A stretch of DNA of 21,538 bases from Bacillota bacterium (GTDB lineage Bacteria; Bacillota; Clostridia; Christensenellales; CAG-138). Below the pieces are notes generated by a model, which did no database searches, was not told where the DNA came from, and worked only from the letters and a program-made list of their open reading frames with translations. Positions 13,810-21,538 of the stretch are shown here, in pieces. The first letter of the stretch is position 1. Each line of letters starts with the position of its first letter. The DNA lies in assembly GCA_023409435.1 (NCBI GenBank), contig JAEYHP010000130.1:1-21538 (forward strand), given 5' to 3'. Both the position numbers and the translations under genes were made by a program.

Positions 13810-15276
13810 ATGTTGTTTATCGGCGTTGATCTTGGCAGCACGAATATCAAAGCCGCCCTCTATGACGGGGCTTTAAGCTGTTTGCACATGGAAAGTGCGG
13901 CGGTATCCTACGAACGGGAAAACGGATCTATAGAATTTGACGCAGACGCATATGTCAGTGTGCTGATTGGCATCCTGCATAGGCTTATTACAGCAAGCGC
14001 TGTGGATGGACGTAAAATAAGCAGCATTACTTTCACCGGCCAGGCCGAATCTATAGTTGTGCTTGACAGCAACGGCAACCCGCTGATGAACGCCATCAGT
14101 TGGATGGACGAACGCTCGCAGGAGGAATGCGATCTATTGGAGAAACGTTTCTCCCCTGCAGCCTGCTATGCGCATACCGGGCAGCCGGCCGTACTGCCAA
14201 CCTGGCCGGCAACAAAGATCCTTTGGTTAAAGCGCCACCGTCCGGGAATCTATTCCGCAGCCGCCCATTATGTGCTGCTCAAAGACTTTGTAGTTTATCG
14301 TTTGACAGGTAAACTGCTTGCCGATTGCTCGATTGCAACGTTTACCTTTTATTTCGATATCTATGCCAAGCGGTACTGGTCTGAGATGCTGGATTTCATC
14401 GGCATAAGGGAAAACCAGTTGCCGCCGCTTGCCGAGCCATGCACTTCTGTCGGCACTCTGACAAAGGATGTGGCCGCAGCGATCGGAATTTGGGAAGGGA
14501 CAACGGTTAATATTGGCACGCTAGATCATTTTGCGGGTATGGTCGGGACGGGCAACGTACACGCAGGATGCATGAGCCTGTCTACCGGTACAGTTATGGG
14601 GTTGTCCACTATGGCCGCCATGCCTGTCAGGCAGGATACCTGCATTCCGATGCATTATGGGTTCCTTCCCAACTCTTATGTAATGCTGCCAGTGGCGGAG
14701 AGCGGTGGAATCAGTTTGGAGTGGTTCAAGCAAACCTGCATGGCAACCATTTCTTATGACGAACTGAATACTGCGCTTGTTGGACGCGCGCCAAGCGAAA
14801 TCATATTCCTGCCTTATATCGTCGGCACCAATGCGCCGGAATTCAACCGCGACGCATGCGGCGTTTTTTTCGGCCTGCGCAGCAAACATGATACATTCGA
14901 CCTGGCATTGGCCGTTATGGAAGGCATAGCGCATCTACTGAAAAAAAATTGTGACCACATCAGTGCAAGCGGCACGCCGATTGATCGTATTATCGCCACT
15001 GGCGGCGGCGCAAAATCTCCAATATGGTGCCAGATGCAGGCGGATATCACCGGTATTCCCGTATATATCCCGGCAGAGAAGGAGGCTGCCTGCCTCGGTG
15101 CAGCCATGATCGGCGCCGTTGCAGCCAACGTATATGAATCCTACGATGATGCGGCGATGGCCGTGGTAAGGATAGAGCAATGCTTCTTGCCGTCCTCAAC
15201 TACGCAATACCCGCGCAAACACCGTCAGTTTCTTGCCTTGTATAGCGCGATGATTGAAGTGCAACGGATTCGGTAA
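13810..15276 (+). CDS. FGGY-family carbohydrate kinase
   Basis: This 488-residue kinase is of the xylulokinase/ribulokinase/glycerol kinase superfamily. The N-terminal GVDLGSTNIKAALYD is the phosphate-binding loop of the actin-like ATPase fold. FTGQAESIVVLD and ISWMDERS follow as in XylB-like proteins. The catalytic Asp is in GTLDHFAG (Asp239), where xylulokinases have GGGDN. ATGGGAKSPIWCQMQADITGIPV near 396-418 is the C-terminal ATP and sugar-domain signature. It would phosphorylate a ketose or polyol, feeding the epimerase and isomerases of the same operon. I prefer ATG 13810, with GAGGGG six bases ahead, over ATG 13804, which directly abuts that site. The start region overlaps the MFS stop codon. 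It is the last gene of its operon. Confidence 0.9.
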   Translation: MLFIGVDLGSTNIKAALYDGALSCLHMESAAVSYERENGSIEFDADAYVSVLIGILHRLITASAVDGRKISSITFTGQAESIVVLDSNGNPLMNAISWMDERSQEECDLLEKRFSPAACYAHTGQPAVLPTWPATKILWLKRHRPGIYSAAAHYVLLKDFVVYRLTGKLLADCSIATFTFYFDIYAKRYWSEMLDFIGIRENQLPPLAEPCTSVGTLTKDVAAAIGIWEGTTVNIGTLDHFAGMVGTGNVHAGCMSLSTGTVMGLSTMAAMPVRQDTCIPMHYGFLPNSYVMLPVAESGGISLEWFKQTCMATISYDELNTALVGRAPSEIIFLPYIVGTNAPEFNRDACGVFFGLRSKHDTFDLALAVMEGIAHLLKKNCDHISASGTPIDRIIATGGGAKSPIWCQMQADITGIPVYIPAEKEAACLGAAMIGAVAANVYESYDDAAMAVVRIEQCFLPSSTTQYPRKHRQFLALYSAMIEVQRIR

Positions 15277-15470
15277 ACCGTGTGGCTGTAAAATGCCGCA
15301 CCCATCATATGGTGTCTTGAGGGCGAAGCGCTCACAAATATGCAACTTTATATTCCGCTAGGAGCTCATTACCTAATAGCCTTAAACAAGATTAGAATCC
15401 TTATGCTACATTAATAACACGCTACCCGGCCAAGTTATGTTCATTTCTGTGAAAGGTATAATCGGATGGT
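15277..15470. other. convergent gap without a clear terminator
   Basis: The plus-strand kinase operon and the minus-strand transporter operon end here facing each other. Short stems are visible, such as GTGTGGC with GCCGCAC near 15280-15302 and TGAGGGC-GAA-GCGCTCA near 15318-15334, but none is followed by a T-run. The DNA is AT-richer than the flanking genes. I see no coding region. Confidence 0.4.
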
Positions 15471-16712
15471 TTAGAAATTGCGAGCGTCCTTGTCCAGAGT
15501 CCTGAAATTTTTTAACCCGTAATGATCCATCAGGCTAATGCATGTAAGAACCATGGGCCAGGTCACAAAAATCGCACGTTTGGATTCAACGACTACTGCA
15601 TTTGTCGTTGAAACAATCAGCACGGATACAAACGTTACTACAAGAATAGTTAACACGGAACAGAACCATCGCCGCGCAGCCAAGCTGGGCCTTACCGCAT
15701 AAGCGCCTATAAAAAATCCAACCGAAGCACACGAAAAAATCGCGCATCCAATTGCGCTGTTTACACGCAGCAAATCTCCGAACAACGGCGGTAGCGAGCG
15801 GATCTCACCGACACCTTCCTTTGCCTGCGCAATGAGCCGGGACCAGAACGCAAAATCGGACCACTTGGTCGGAATAAACCGTTCCGGGATAGAAAAGGGA
15901 ATATCAGCGCCGTATAGAAGAAGCGCGGTACATAAGACAGCGGCAGCAGTTGCCAGCAGGGAATAAAGCGGGGTTTTTCGCAGGCGATAAACATCCGACA
16001 TAATCCGGATAAACAGCAGTACGATCATTGCAAAGGCCGGCAACAAAGAAAGGGCTTTGATCAGCTTTGCTACAAACGGCAAATCGGCGATCACGTCGCT
16101 GGCTCCCAGTGAACCATAAAGGAAAGTGCTGACGGCTTCTCTCCCGTTGGCATTCCGGCCCACACGAAACGCTGCTGCGCGAAACGTCTGTTCGCTCTTT
16201 TCATTCGACTGGACCACCATAACCCCATCCATGCCGGAAAACACGCCGCGGATAAGATAGGCACTCCCTTCATAATGAATCGTATTGCCAACCGCATCCA
16301 GACTCCCAAACAGCAGGTATGCCGCCTGTTCATCAAGCGCACAGCCGATTTCATCGCCACGTAAGGGATATGCGCCTGTTACAAAGGGCGCATTATAAAA
16401 AAGGGCGGGATTCCCGTAAACCGTCAGAACGCAAAACGCACCCGGCCTGTTAAGAACGCCTGTTACAGTCTGGTTTTTGGCTTCGTTCCAGATTACGGCA
16501 TCCGTGACCTCTCTCCCATTTTTAAGAGAGTTGTCAAGACCGGCGTTTATGGACTCTATGGTGAACGACGGTTCTTTGAGGCGTACATGTACGCTTTCGG
16601 CTTGTAAGGAGAACCGCTCATACTGCCCCAATGCCCCGCAAAACAGGAAGGTCGCAGCGCAAGAAAGGGCAAGAAAAATCAAATAGCTCTTCTTATTCGA
16701 TGTGTTCTTCAT
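15471..16712 (-). CDS. MacB/FtsX-like membrane protein without ATPase partner
   Basis: This 413-residue membrane protein has one N-terminal helix (about 9-28) and an extracytoplasmic domain (about 30-212). Four or five further helices follow (about 217-237, 249-269, 319-340, 350-371, possibly 379-396). The external domain resembles the MacB periplasmic core: GAYPLRGDEIGCALDEQAAYLLFGS, then VGNTIHYEGSAYLIRGVFSGMDG. In MacB/LolCE/FtsX systems such proteins are driven by a separate ABC ATPase and transmit force to the outside. No such ATPase is encoded in this window. Its ATG overlaps the stop codon of the adaptor gene (ATGA), so the two are coupled and probably form a complex. The helix pattern has more C-terminal segments and a longer loop (about 270-318) than a standard FtsX domain. 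Confidence 0.65.
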   Translation of the reverse strand: MKNTSNKKSYLIFLALSCAATFLFCGALGQYERFSLQAESVHVRLKEPSFTIESINAGLDNSLKNGREVTDAVIWNEAKNQTVTGVLNRPGAFCVLTVYGNPALFYNAPFVTGAYPLRGDEIGCALDEQAAYLLFGSLDAVGNTIHYEGSAYLIRGVFSGMDGVMVVQSNEKSEQTFRAAAFRVGRNANGREAVSTFLYGSLGASDVIADLPFVAKLIKALSLLPAFAMIVLLFIRIMSDVYRLRKTPLYSLLATAAAVLCTALLLYGADIPFSIPERFIPTKWSDFAFWSRLIAQAKEGVGEIRSLPPLFGDLLRVNSAIGCAIFSCASVGFFIGAYAVRPSLAARRWFCSVLTILVVTFVSVLIVSTTNAVVVESKRAIFVTWPMVLTCISLMDHYGLKNFRTLDKDARNF

Positions 16713-18481
16713 TTTTCCGTTACCCTGATGCGGTCTCCAATATTGACTGGTTTGCTGCTGGAAACGATCACTCTATCCTCAGGACCTATGCCCCCGGACA
16801 CTGCAACTGTTGTGGCATCCCGGTCTGCCACTATAACGTTGATACGGGAAACGACAAGTTCCTTGCCCAATACGGTATTGGTCTCGTGTACAATTAGAAT
16901 ATACTCTCCGCCGGAATCCTGCCGGATAGCGGAGATGGGCAGGCAGGCGTTATAGTTCTTGCTTCGCTTCCAGACGTTCATGGTAGCGCTTTCACCCGAA
17001 AGGTAAGAGCCCTCCGGCAATGTGGCAGTAAGTTCAGCCGTTTTGTTTGCATAATTAAGGCTCAAACTTTCAACTTTTGCTTTGACCGGCATGGGCCTGC
17101 CGTCTATCGTCAGCGCAATCTCATCCCCTAACGCAACATGGCCCGCTTCCTCATCGCCGAGTTGCGTGCGGAACTTATAGCCGCTGTTTTGCGCTGCCAG
17201 GCGCACCACCTCTTCCCCATTTGTACGCTGCCCTACTTCGACGGAAAAGGAAAGCAACATGCCGTCTTCCGGAGCAGTGAGGACGTTGTTTTCATACAGC
17301 GCCTTTAATTCTTCCACTTCCCGCTGTTTTGCGCGGATATCGATATCCAGGCTTTGCTGTTGATATTCTGCCTTTGCCGCATGGTTTTCCGCATCCCTTT
17401 CCGCACTGTCAAGCTGCGTCTGCGCGTTTTCTATGGCGCGCTGCGCCGTAAGCTCCTGCGCCGTTTGATTTTCTATCGCATCTTGCAGGGCCCGTTCCGC
17501 ATTCTCTACCGCCCGGCGGGCGGTTTCAACCGATGACAGATCGTCGCTGCCCGTTCCATTTTGGGCAGTCTGCAGCGCTCTTTGCGCCTGTTCCAAATCC
17601 TCTTGGGCGCGGGCAAGGGCTTCCTCCCAATGCGCGGATACGGTGTTCTGGTCTTCCTGGGCGCGGTCGAGCACAGTTTGCGCGGCGGCGATAGCCGCTG
17701 CATCTCCCGTAGCCTCCGCGGCAGCCAAACCCGCCTGCGCATCTTCCACTTTCCGCTGCTCGTCCCGCAGCGCCGTAGTACGTGAATATACGGTATCGTC
17801 ATAGTTCCGCTGTGCTGAATTTAGCGCTGCTTTGGCGCTATCGATTGCGTTTTGGCGGGAAGCGTCGTCTAAGTGGCCTGCTTCCGTTTTTGCGGTTTTA
17901 TACGCTTCTCTGGCCTGTATGAGATCTTGCTGGGCATGGTAGACGGCAATCGCTGCACTTTGTACTGCGGCATCGTAATCTTCCTGCGCCGCTTGAAGCG
18001 ATTGTTCCCGGCTCAACGCCTCCAATCCTGCAGAAGCGTCCAGCTTATGCTGCTTCTGCTGCAAGATCAATTTTTGGAGCTCATCTTCGGCCTGCAGCAA
18101 TTGTTTTTCAATATCCTTCGCATCAAATTCTATAAGGAGATCCCCTTTTTTTACCTCCTGCCCTTCTTCCGCCGAAACGTCAAGTATCCGAAGCCCTTCC
18201 TGTGCAGAAATTGAAATCTCTTTTTTGGATTCAATCACGCCATCCGCTTCAACCTCATACATAAGTGCGGCATTTTGAGGGGAAATAACCTGTACCTTGG
18301 CGACTGTCAGCGAGTCTGCCACCCGGGAGAGGACTGTAAATACAAGCATCAGCACAAAAAATCCGGCAAGCAGCTTTGCTGCCTTGCGTTCCAGCGCGGC
18401 CTTAGGTTCGGCAGACGCATTGCGCATACCCTTCCAGCCGCTTTCTACCGTTTCCCGAATTTGTCTTGCGAGTTCCAGCAT
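16709..18481 (-). CDS. HlyD/MacA-type adaptor protein with very long coiled coil
   Basis: This is a 590-residue membrane-anchored adaptor. A cytoplasmic head (1-36) precedes one TM helix (about 37-56). A half barrel-sandwich domain follows (about 80-120, ending EEGQEVKKGDLLIEFDA). Next is an uninterrupted Ala/Glu/Gln-rich coiled coil (about 121-395) and the second half barrel (ENNVLTAPEDGMLLSFSVEVGQRTNG, 397-422). Beta-barrel and membrane-proximal domains run to the end. In tripartite or MacAB-like systems this class links an inner-membrane transporter to the outside. Each coiled-coil arm is about 130 residues, much longer than in MacA. A short Gly/Ser/Asp break near 309-315 interrupts it. 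GGAG precedes the ATG. It follows the MalG-like gene by four bases and overlaps the MacB-like gene, so all belong to one operon. Confidence 0.82.
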   Translation of the reverse strand: MLELARQIRETVESGWKGMRNASAEPKAALERKAAKLLAGFFVLMLVFTVLSRVADSLTVAKVQVISPQNAALMYEVEADGVIESKKEISISAQEGLRILDVSAEEGQEVKKGDLLIEFDAKDIEKQLLQAEDELQKLILQQKQHKLDASAGLEALSREQSLQAAQEDYDAAVQSAAIAVYHAQQDLIQAREAYKTAKTEAGHLDDASRQNAIDSAKAALNSAQRNYDDTVYSRTTALRDEQRKVEDAQAGLAAAEATGDAAAIAAAQTVLDRAQEDQNTVSAHWEEALARAQEDLEQAQRALQTAQNGTGSDDLSSVETARRAVENAERALQDAIENQTAQELTAQRAIENAQTQLDSAERDAENHAAKAEYQQQSLDIDIRAKQREVEELKALYENNVLTAPEDGMLLSFSVEVGQRTNGEEVVRLAAQNSGYKFRTQLGDEEAGHVALGDEIALTIDGRPMPVKAKVESLSLNYANKTAELTATLPEGSYLSGESATMNVWKRSKNYNACLPISAIRQDSGGEYILIVHETNTVLGKELVVSRINVIVADRDATTVAVSGGIGPEDRVIVSSSKPVNIGDRIRVTEK

Positions 18482-18485
18482 TAAA

Positions 18486-19349
18486 CTACTCCTTTAGTCC
18501 CGAAGCCCGAATGCCCTGTTCGAGATGCCTCTGGCCCAGCAGAAAAATCAGAAGGGCGGGCAGCATCATGATAATGGAAGCCATAAGGGAGACCCCCGCT
18601 TTGTCTGCAACGATGCCAGGAAGATAGAGCGAAAGCGGCCAAAGGGATTGATCCTGTAAAAATGTCAGGGGCGCTTCTATCGCGTTCCAATATTCCAAAA
18701 ATCCAAGGACGAGGGCAGAAATTACTCCCGGCATGCCAAGGGGAAGGCCGATATGCCAAAATACGGCCCATGCGTTTGCGCCGTCAATCTCGGCGGCCTC
18801 CAGCGCGGTTTTGGGAATGGAGGCAAAAAACTTTACCATAAGGAAGACCGGGAATGTGGAGAAAACAGCGGGTAAAATGACCGCAGCGCGCGAATTCAGG
18901 AGAGACAGTCCATCCAGCACCAAAAAACTTGATACCATCGTTACCTGGAACGGCATCAGCATCAGTACGATGTAGAGGGTAAACAGCAGTTTTTTCCCCC
19001 GGAAGGCATACCGGGCAAATGCCCATGCGGCGGGTACAGCGACAACGAGCTGTCCTGCAAGGATGGGAAATACAAGCAGGCATGTGTTCCAAAACATTTT
19101 GAAAAACTCAGGGGAATCCAGAAGCAGCTCCACCATAGGCTGGAGCGTGGGATACTGCGGCAGGAGCGGCCAACTCGCGATGCCGCTGGTATCCGCGATT
19201 ACCGGCCCTATTGTTTCAACCAATTCACCCGTGCTCATAAAGGAGCCGGAAAACAGCATCCAAAGCGGAACCGCCACAAACAATGCAAGTAAAAGCAGTA
19301 CGGTCTCTGCCGAATGCTTCTTGATAAAAGCAACGATTTTTTTAATCAA
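18486..19349 (-). CDS. carbohydrate ABC transporter permease (MalG-like)
   Basis: This 287-residue permease is one of two membrane subunits of a CUT1-type importer. It has about six TM helices and the cytoplasmic EAA loop, EAAEIDGANAWAVFWHIGLPLGMPG, which docks on the ATPase. The typical opening of MalG proteins (PLWMLFSGSFMS) and the helix VAVPAAWAFARYAFRGKK are present. I start at TTG 19349, which overlaps the stop codon of the upstream permease and has GAGGAG five bases ahead. The longer frame to 19463 would add an unrelated Arg/Cys-rich stretch that shadows the upstream gene. No dedicated ATPase is encoded here; CUT1 importers in this phylum often borrow a shared MsmX-type ATPase. Confidence 0.9.
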   Translation of the reverse strand: MIKKIVAFIKKHSAETVLLLLALFVAVPLWMLFSGSFMSTGELVETIGPVIADTSGIASWPLLPQYPTLQPMVELLLDSPEFFKMFWNTCLLVFPILAGQLVVAVPAAWAFARYAFRGKKLLFTLYIVLMLMPFQVTMVSSFLVLDGLSLLNSRAAVILPAVFSTFPVFLMVKFFASIPKTALEAAEIDGANAWAVFWHIGLPLGMPGVISALVLGFLEYWNAIEAPLTFLQDQSLWPLSLYLPGIVADKAGVSLMASIIMMLPALLIFLLGQRHLEQGIRASGLKE

Positions 19350-20281
19350 GAGAGCTCCTCGTTCCCCCAAAGCTTTTGCAGCAGCAAAACCAGGGCCAGA
19401 ATAAACAGCGCAACGAGTACCGCGGCAGCGCAGAGCTTTTGAATATCCAGCGCGGTAAACCAATTGTTGAACAGATGCTGGAGCATGTACATGCTCTTGT
19501 GCGGGTAATTCCCCGCAACGAGAAACGCTTCGCGAAATACTTTAAATGAGTTAAGTAGCGACAGGACCGCAACCGTAAACAGCGTTGGAAGCAAGGATGG
19601 CAGCGTAATATGGCGGAACAGGGACCAGGTGCCTGCGCCGTCCACACGTGCAGCCTCGTAGAGGCTGGGCGATATTCCGCCCAGCCCCGCAAGGAACAGC
19701 ACCATATCATATCCCGCATTTTTCCAAAGATAACTCAGGACAAGGATGTTGAATGCAGCATCCGAATTCATCCAATCCGCCCGTGTACCGCCAAACGCTT
19801 CCACCAGGCCGGAAAGCATCCCTTTTTCGTGGAAGAAGACCATCCAAAGCAGCACTACAGATGCGACCGGAATTGCAATGGGCAGCAGGAAAGCCGTCTT
19901 GTAGAGCTCTCCTCTGTGCCGTACTGACCGGATCATTACCGCAAGCAGCAGCGAAAGCGCGAGCAGCACAGGTATGCAGGCTGCAATAAAACGGAGCGTA
20001 TTTTGAGCGGCAAGCCTGAACGCCTCATTCTGGAGCACAACTTCATAATTCTTCAGCCCTACAAACTCGCCGCTCATCGCCGCGAAAAATGACCGGCGGA
20101 CAGCATCCCCAAACGGCACAAGCACCAAAATAAGGACGCCTGCCAAGCTGGGAGCGAGGAACATGAGCGCTGTGCGCGTCTGCCGCTGTTTATTCCGTAA
20201 GGTATGCCTGTGTGCGCTCGGCAATCGCGGCGGCAGCCTGCTCGGCTGTTTTTTCGCCTGCAAAAAGGGCATCGCATTCAT
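19346..20281 (-). CDS. carbohydrate ABC transporter permease (MalF-like)
   Basis: This 311-residue permease partners with the MalG-like protein. It opens with a basic cytoplasmic tail, then the helix TALMFLAPSLAGVLILVLVPFGDAV. A conserved ENTLRFIAACIPVLLALSLLLAV-like second helix follows (here QNTLRFIA), then the EAA loop YEAARVDGAGTWSLFRHITLPSLLPTLFT. The start is uncertain. ATG 20281 has GGAG ten bases ahead, but this would overlap the binding-protein gene by 92 bases. TTG 20224 and ATG 20164 are later options, of which 20164 would remove the basic tail. It overlaps the MalG-like gene by four bases. Substrate unknown; a carbohydrate is expected from the family. Confidence 0.88.
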   Translation of the reverse strand: MNAMPFLQAKKQPSRLPPRLPSAHRHTLRNKQRQTRTALMFLAPSLAGVLILVLVPFGDAVRRSFFAAMSGEFVGLKNYEVVLQNEAFRLAAQNTLRFIAACIPVLLALSLLLAVMIRSVRHRGELYKTAFLLPIAIPVASVVLLWMVFFHEKGMLSGLVEAFGGTRADWMNSDAAFNILVLSYLWKNAGYDMVLFLAGLGGISPSLYEAARVDGAGTWSLFRHITLPSLLPTLFTVAVLSLLNSFKVFREAFLVAGNYPHKSMYMLQHLFNNWFTALDIQKLCAAAVLVALFILALVLLLQKLWGNEELS

Positions 20282-21538
20282 TCATTACATTCTCCAACAG
20301 CACTTTGTCAATTGTGGAAGCCGTGGTTGCACAAAGAAGGACATCCTGATAGAACGCCTGCAGATCTTCTTTTGTAGGCGGGCGGGCAGTAATCACCCCT
20401 TCGCTGGAGCCGATGGCGAACCCCATATTGGATTCGGGGAACTCCACTATATTCTTTTCAATGGCCTCAACGCTCACAGGGAAACCGTCTCCCAAATCCG
20501 CGCCTTGGACACTAAGTCCAAATAAGCCCTGAACGAATGCAACTGCGAGATCTTTATGCTTACTCGCATTGTTGATGCCAACAATCCCATGGGGCACAAA
20601 TACGTTTGAGCTTTGCCCGCCCATTGGGGCAAGCATCCCGTTTTCCAGTTTGTTTTTAACAGAGAACGGAACGGCAAGCTGGGAAAATCCGTTTATCATC
20701 TGCATATGTAGTTTAAGTTGGCCTTTGCTGAGCTTGATCAGACTATCGAGTCCTTCGTCCACCAATCCATACTCATCCGCCATGGAACCGGGGGAAGTGG
20801 AAAGTATCGAAAGTATCGCGTTGTCGTTGCAGGCGTCGCTGATTGTCTTTATATTTATCAGGAACTCCGCAAGCAGCTGTTGATCCAGCACACGGTCGCC
20901 ATGAAACCAGGCGGGCGAGCTTGTCAAAAAGAAGATGAGCCCGCTGGGTGAATTCATGGCGAGAAAGTTTCCATCTGTGCTTTGCGCTGCCGCGTTTGCA
21001 AGCGTATCGAGCCTTTTTGCGGCATCAACCGCTTGCGCGCTGCCAAGCATAACCGGTACGGAAATCCTGACAGGCATGGAGTAGAGCTTACCATCGCGCA
21101 GATAGTAATCCACAATGTTTTGCAGCAGCTTACTCGAATCAAGCATCCCGCTCAAATCCATCAATACGCCTTTTTCTACATAGGAGCCGATGGGCAATCC
21201 ATCCAGCAGCAGAATATCCGGCCCTTTGCCGGCCAGCAATTCTGCATTAAGTGAGCGGATGACGTCATCAGCAGTCGCCGCTCCGTCCTCGGTAAGTCCA
21301 TACCGGAACATGACCCGCACGTCCGGGTTCCGACGCTGAAATTCCCCAATCGCCTGGCGTATCGTATGGTTATCGGATAACGCAAATACGGAAAGCTCGG
21401 TACTGGGCACGGATGGAGTATCGGCGCTATAGGTATAATGCATCAGATGTACGCCGCTATTGTCAAACATAGAAACGAAAAAACCGCCCTTTTTATCCTG
21501 CATCAGACCGCCAACCTGCAAAGAAGGAATGCCCAGAG
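20190..21538 (-). CDS. extracellular solute-binding protein, partial, with extra N-terminal domain
   Basis: This gene is cut by the right edge: the frame is open to position 21538, so the TTG at 21521 is not a true start. About 448 residues are visible. From about residue 46 of the visible part the sequence is a family-1 binding protein (SBP_bac_1): ELSVFALSDNHTIRQAIGEFQRRNPDVRVMFRY, then LNAELLAGKGPDILLLDGLPIGSYVEKGVLMDLSGML. A typical C-terminal half with SVEAIEKN and a helix-rich end follows. The preceding residues (GGLMQDKKGGFFVSMFDNSGVHLMHYTY) read like a beta-strand blade of a propeller rather than a signal peptide. The full protein therefore probably carries a large N-terminal sensing or binding domain. 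It is upstream of the two permeases, whose substrate it should deliver. Confidence 0.85.
   Translation of the reverse strand, partial: LGIPSLQVGGLMQDKKGGFFVSMFDNSGVHLMHYTYSADTPSVPSTELSVFALSDNHTIRQAIGEFQRRNPDVRVMFRYGLTEDGAATADDVIRSLNAELLAGKGPDILLLDGLPIGSYVEKGVLMDLSGMLDSSKLLQNIVDYYLRDGKLYSMPVRISVPVMLGSAQAVDAAKRLDTLANAAAQSTDGNFLAMNSPSGLIFFLTSSPAWFHGDRVLDQQLLAEFLINIKTISDACNDNAILSILSTSPGSMADEYGLVDEGLDSLIKLSKGQLKLHMQMINGFSQLAVPFSVKNKLENGMLAPMGGQSSNVFVPHGIVGINNASKHKDLAVAFVQGLFGLSVQGADLGDGFPVSVEAIEKNIVEFPESNMGFAIGSSEGVITARPPTKEDLQAFYQDVLLCATTASTIDKVLLENVMNECDALFAGEKTAEQAAAAIAERTQAYLTE

Noticed and set aside
15277..15470. Bidirectional Rho-independent terminator between the convergent operons
   Set aside because: Several short stems can be drawn, but none is followed by a T-run on either strand.
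19350..19463. Extended start of the MalG-like permease
   Set aside because: The extra Arg/Cys-rich residues overlap the MalF-like gene. TTG 19349 has a good GAGGAG and the usual stop-start overlap.
1..21538. CRISPR arrays, tRNA or rRNA genes, transposases
   Set aside because: No regularly spaced identical repeats, no cloverleaf or ribosomal signature and no transposase-like protein were seen.

Overview
The window looks like chromosomal DNA of a Bacillota (Firmicutes, clostridia-like) bacterium. The signs are strong GGAGG-type Shine-Dalgarno sites, occasional TTG/GTG starts, a lipobox substrate-binding protein, close-spaced operons, and LacI/DeoR regulators. This is inferred from style and families, not from a marker gene. 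Almost everything concerns uptake and breakdown of small carbohydrates.

Layout. (1) 1-1084: an AT-rich accessory-looking edge with a small membrane protein, a GNAT acetyltransferase cut short at an 18-bp direct repeat, a degenerate tandem repeat and two large stem-loops. (2) 1085-8756, minus strand: a six-gene sugar operon, in transcription order RbsC-like permease, RbsA-like double ATPase, lipoprotein sugar-binding protein, LacI regulator, FucI/AraA-family isomerase, ceramidase-like hydrolase. Its sigma-A-type promoter at 8892-8920 is flanked by two copies of a palindrome, CCGAAA-N4-TTTCGG, 76 bp apart. (3) 9051-10412, minus strand: a two-gene unit with a triose-phosphate-isomerase-like protein and a long YjbQ/UPF0047 protein, with its own promoter and a good terminator. 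(4) 10559-15276, plus strand, divergent from unit 3: ribulose-phosphate-3-epimerase family, SIS sugar-phosphate isomerase, DeoR regulator, MFS transporter, FGGY kinase. (5) 15471 to the right edge, minus strand: an operon of a large extracellular solute-binding protein (cut by the window), two MalF/MalG-like permeases, a HlyD-type adaptor with an exceptionally long coiled coil, and a MacB/FtsX-like membrane protein without an ATPase.

How the genes may work together. Units 2-4 read as one catabolic module. The ABC and MFS transporters bring in a sugar or polyol. The FucI-family enzyme would make a ketose and the FGGY kinase would phosphorylate it. The epimerase, SIS isomerase and TIM-like isomerase would interconvert the sugar phosphates. 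D-arabinose (via D-ribulose) or a related rare pentose or tetrose would fit, but the substrate cannot be read from sequence. The ceramidase-like protein and the YjbQ protein have no place in a known pathway of this kind. Unit 5 is a separate system that combines importer parts with exporter or lipoprotein-release-type parts.
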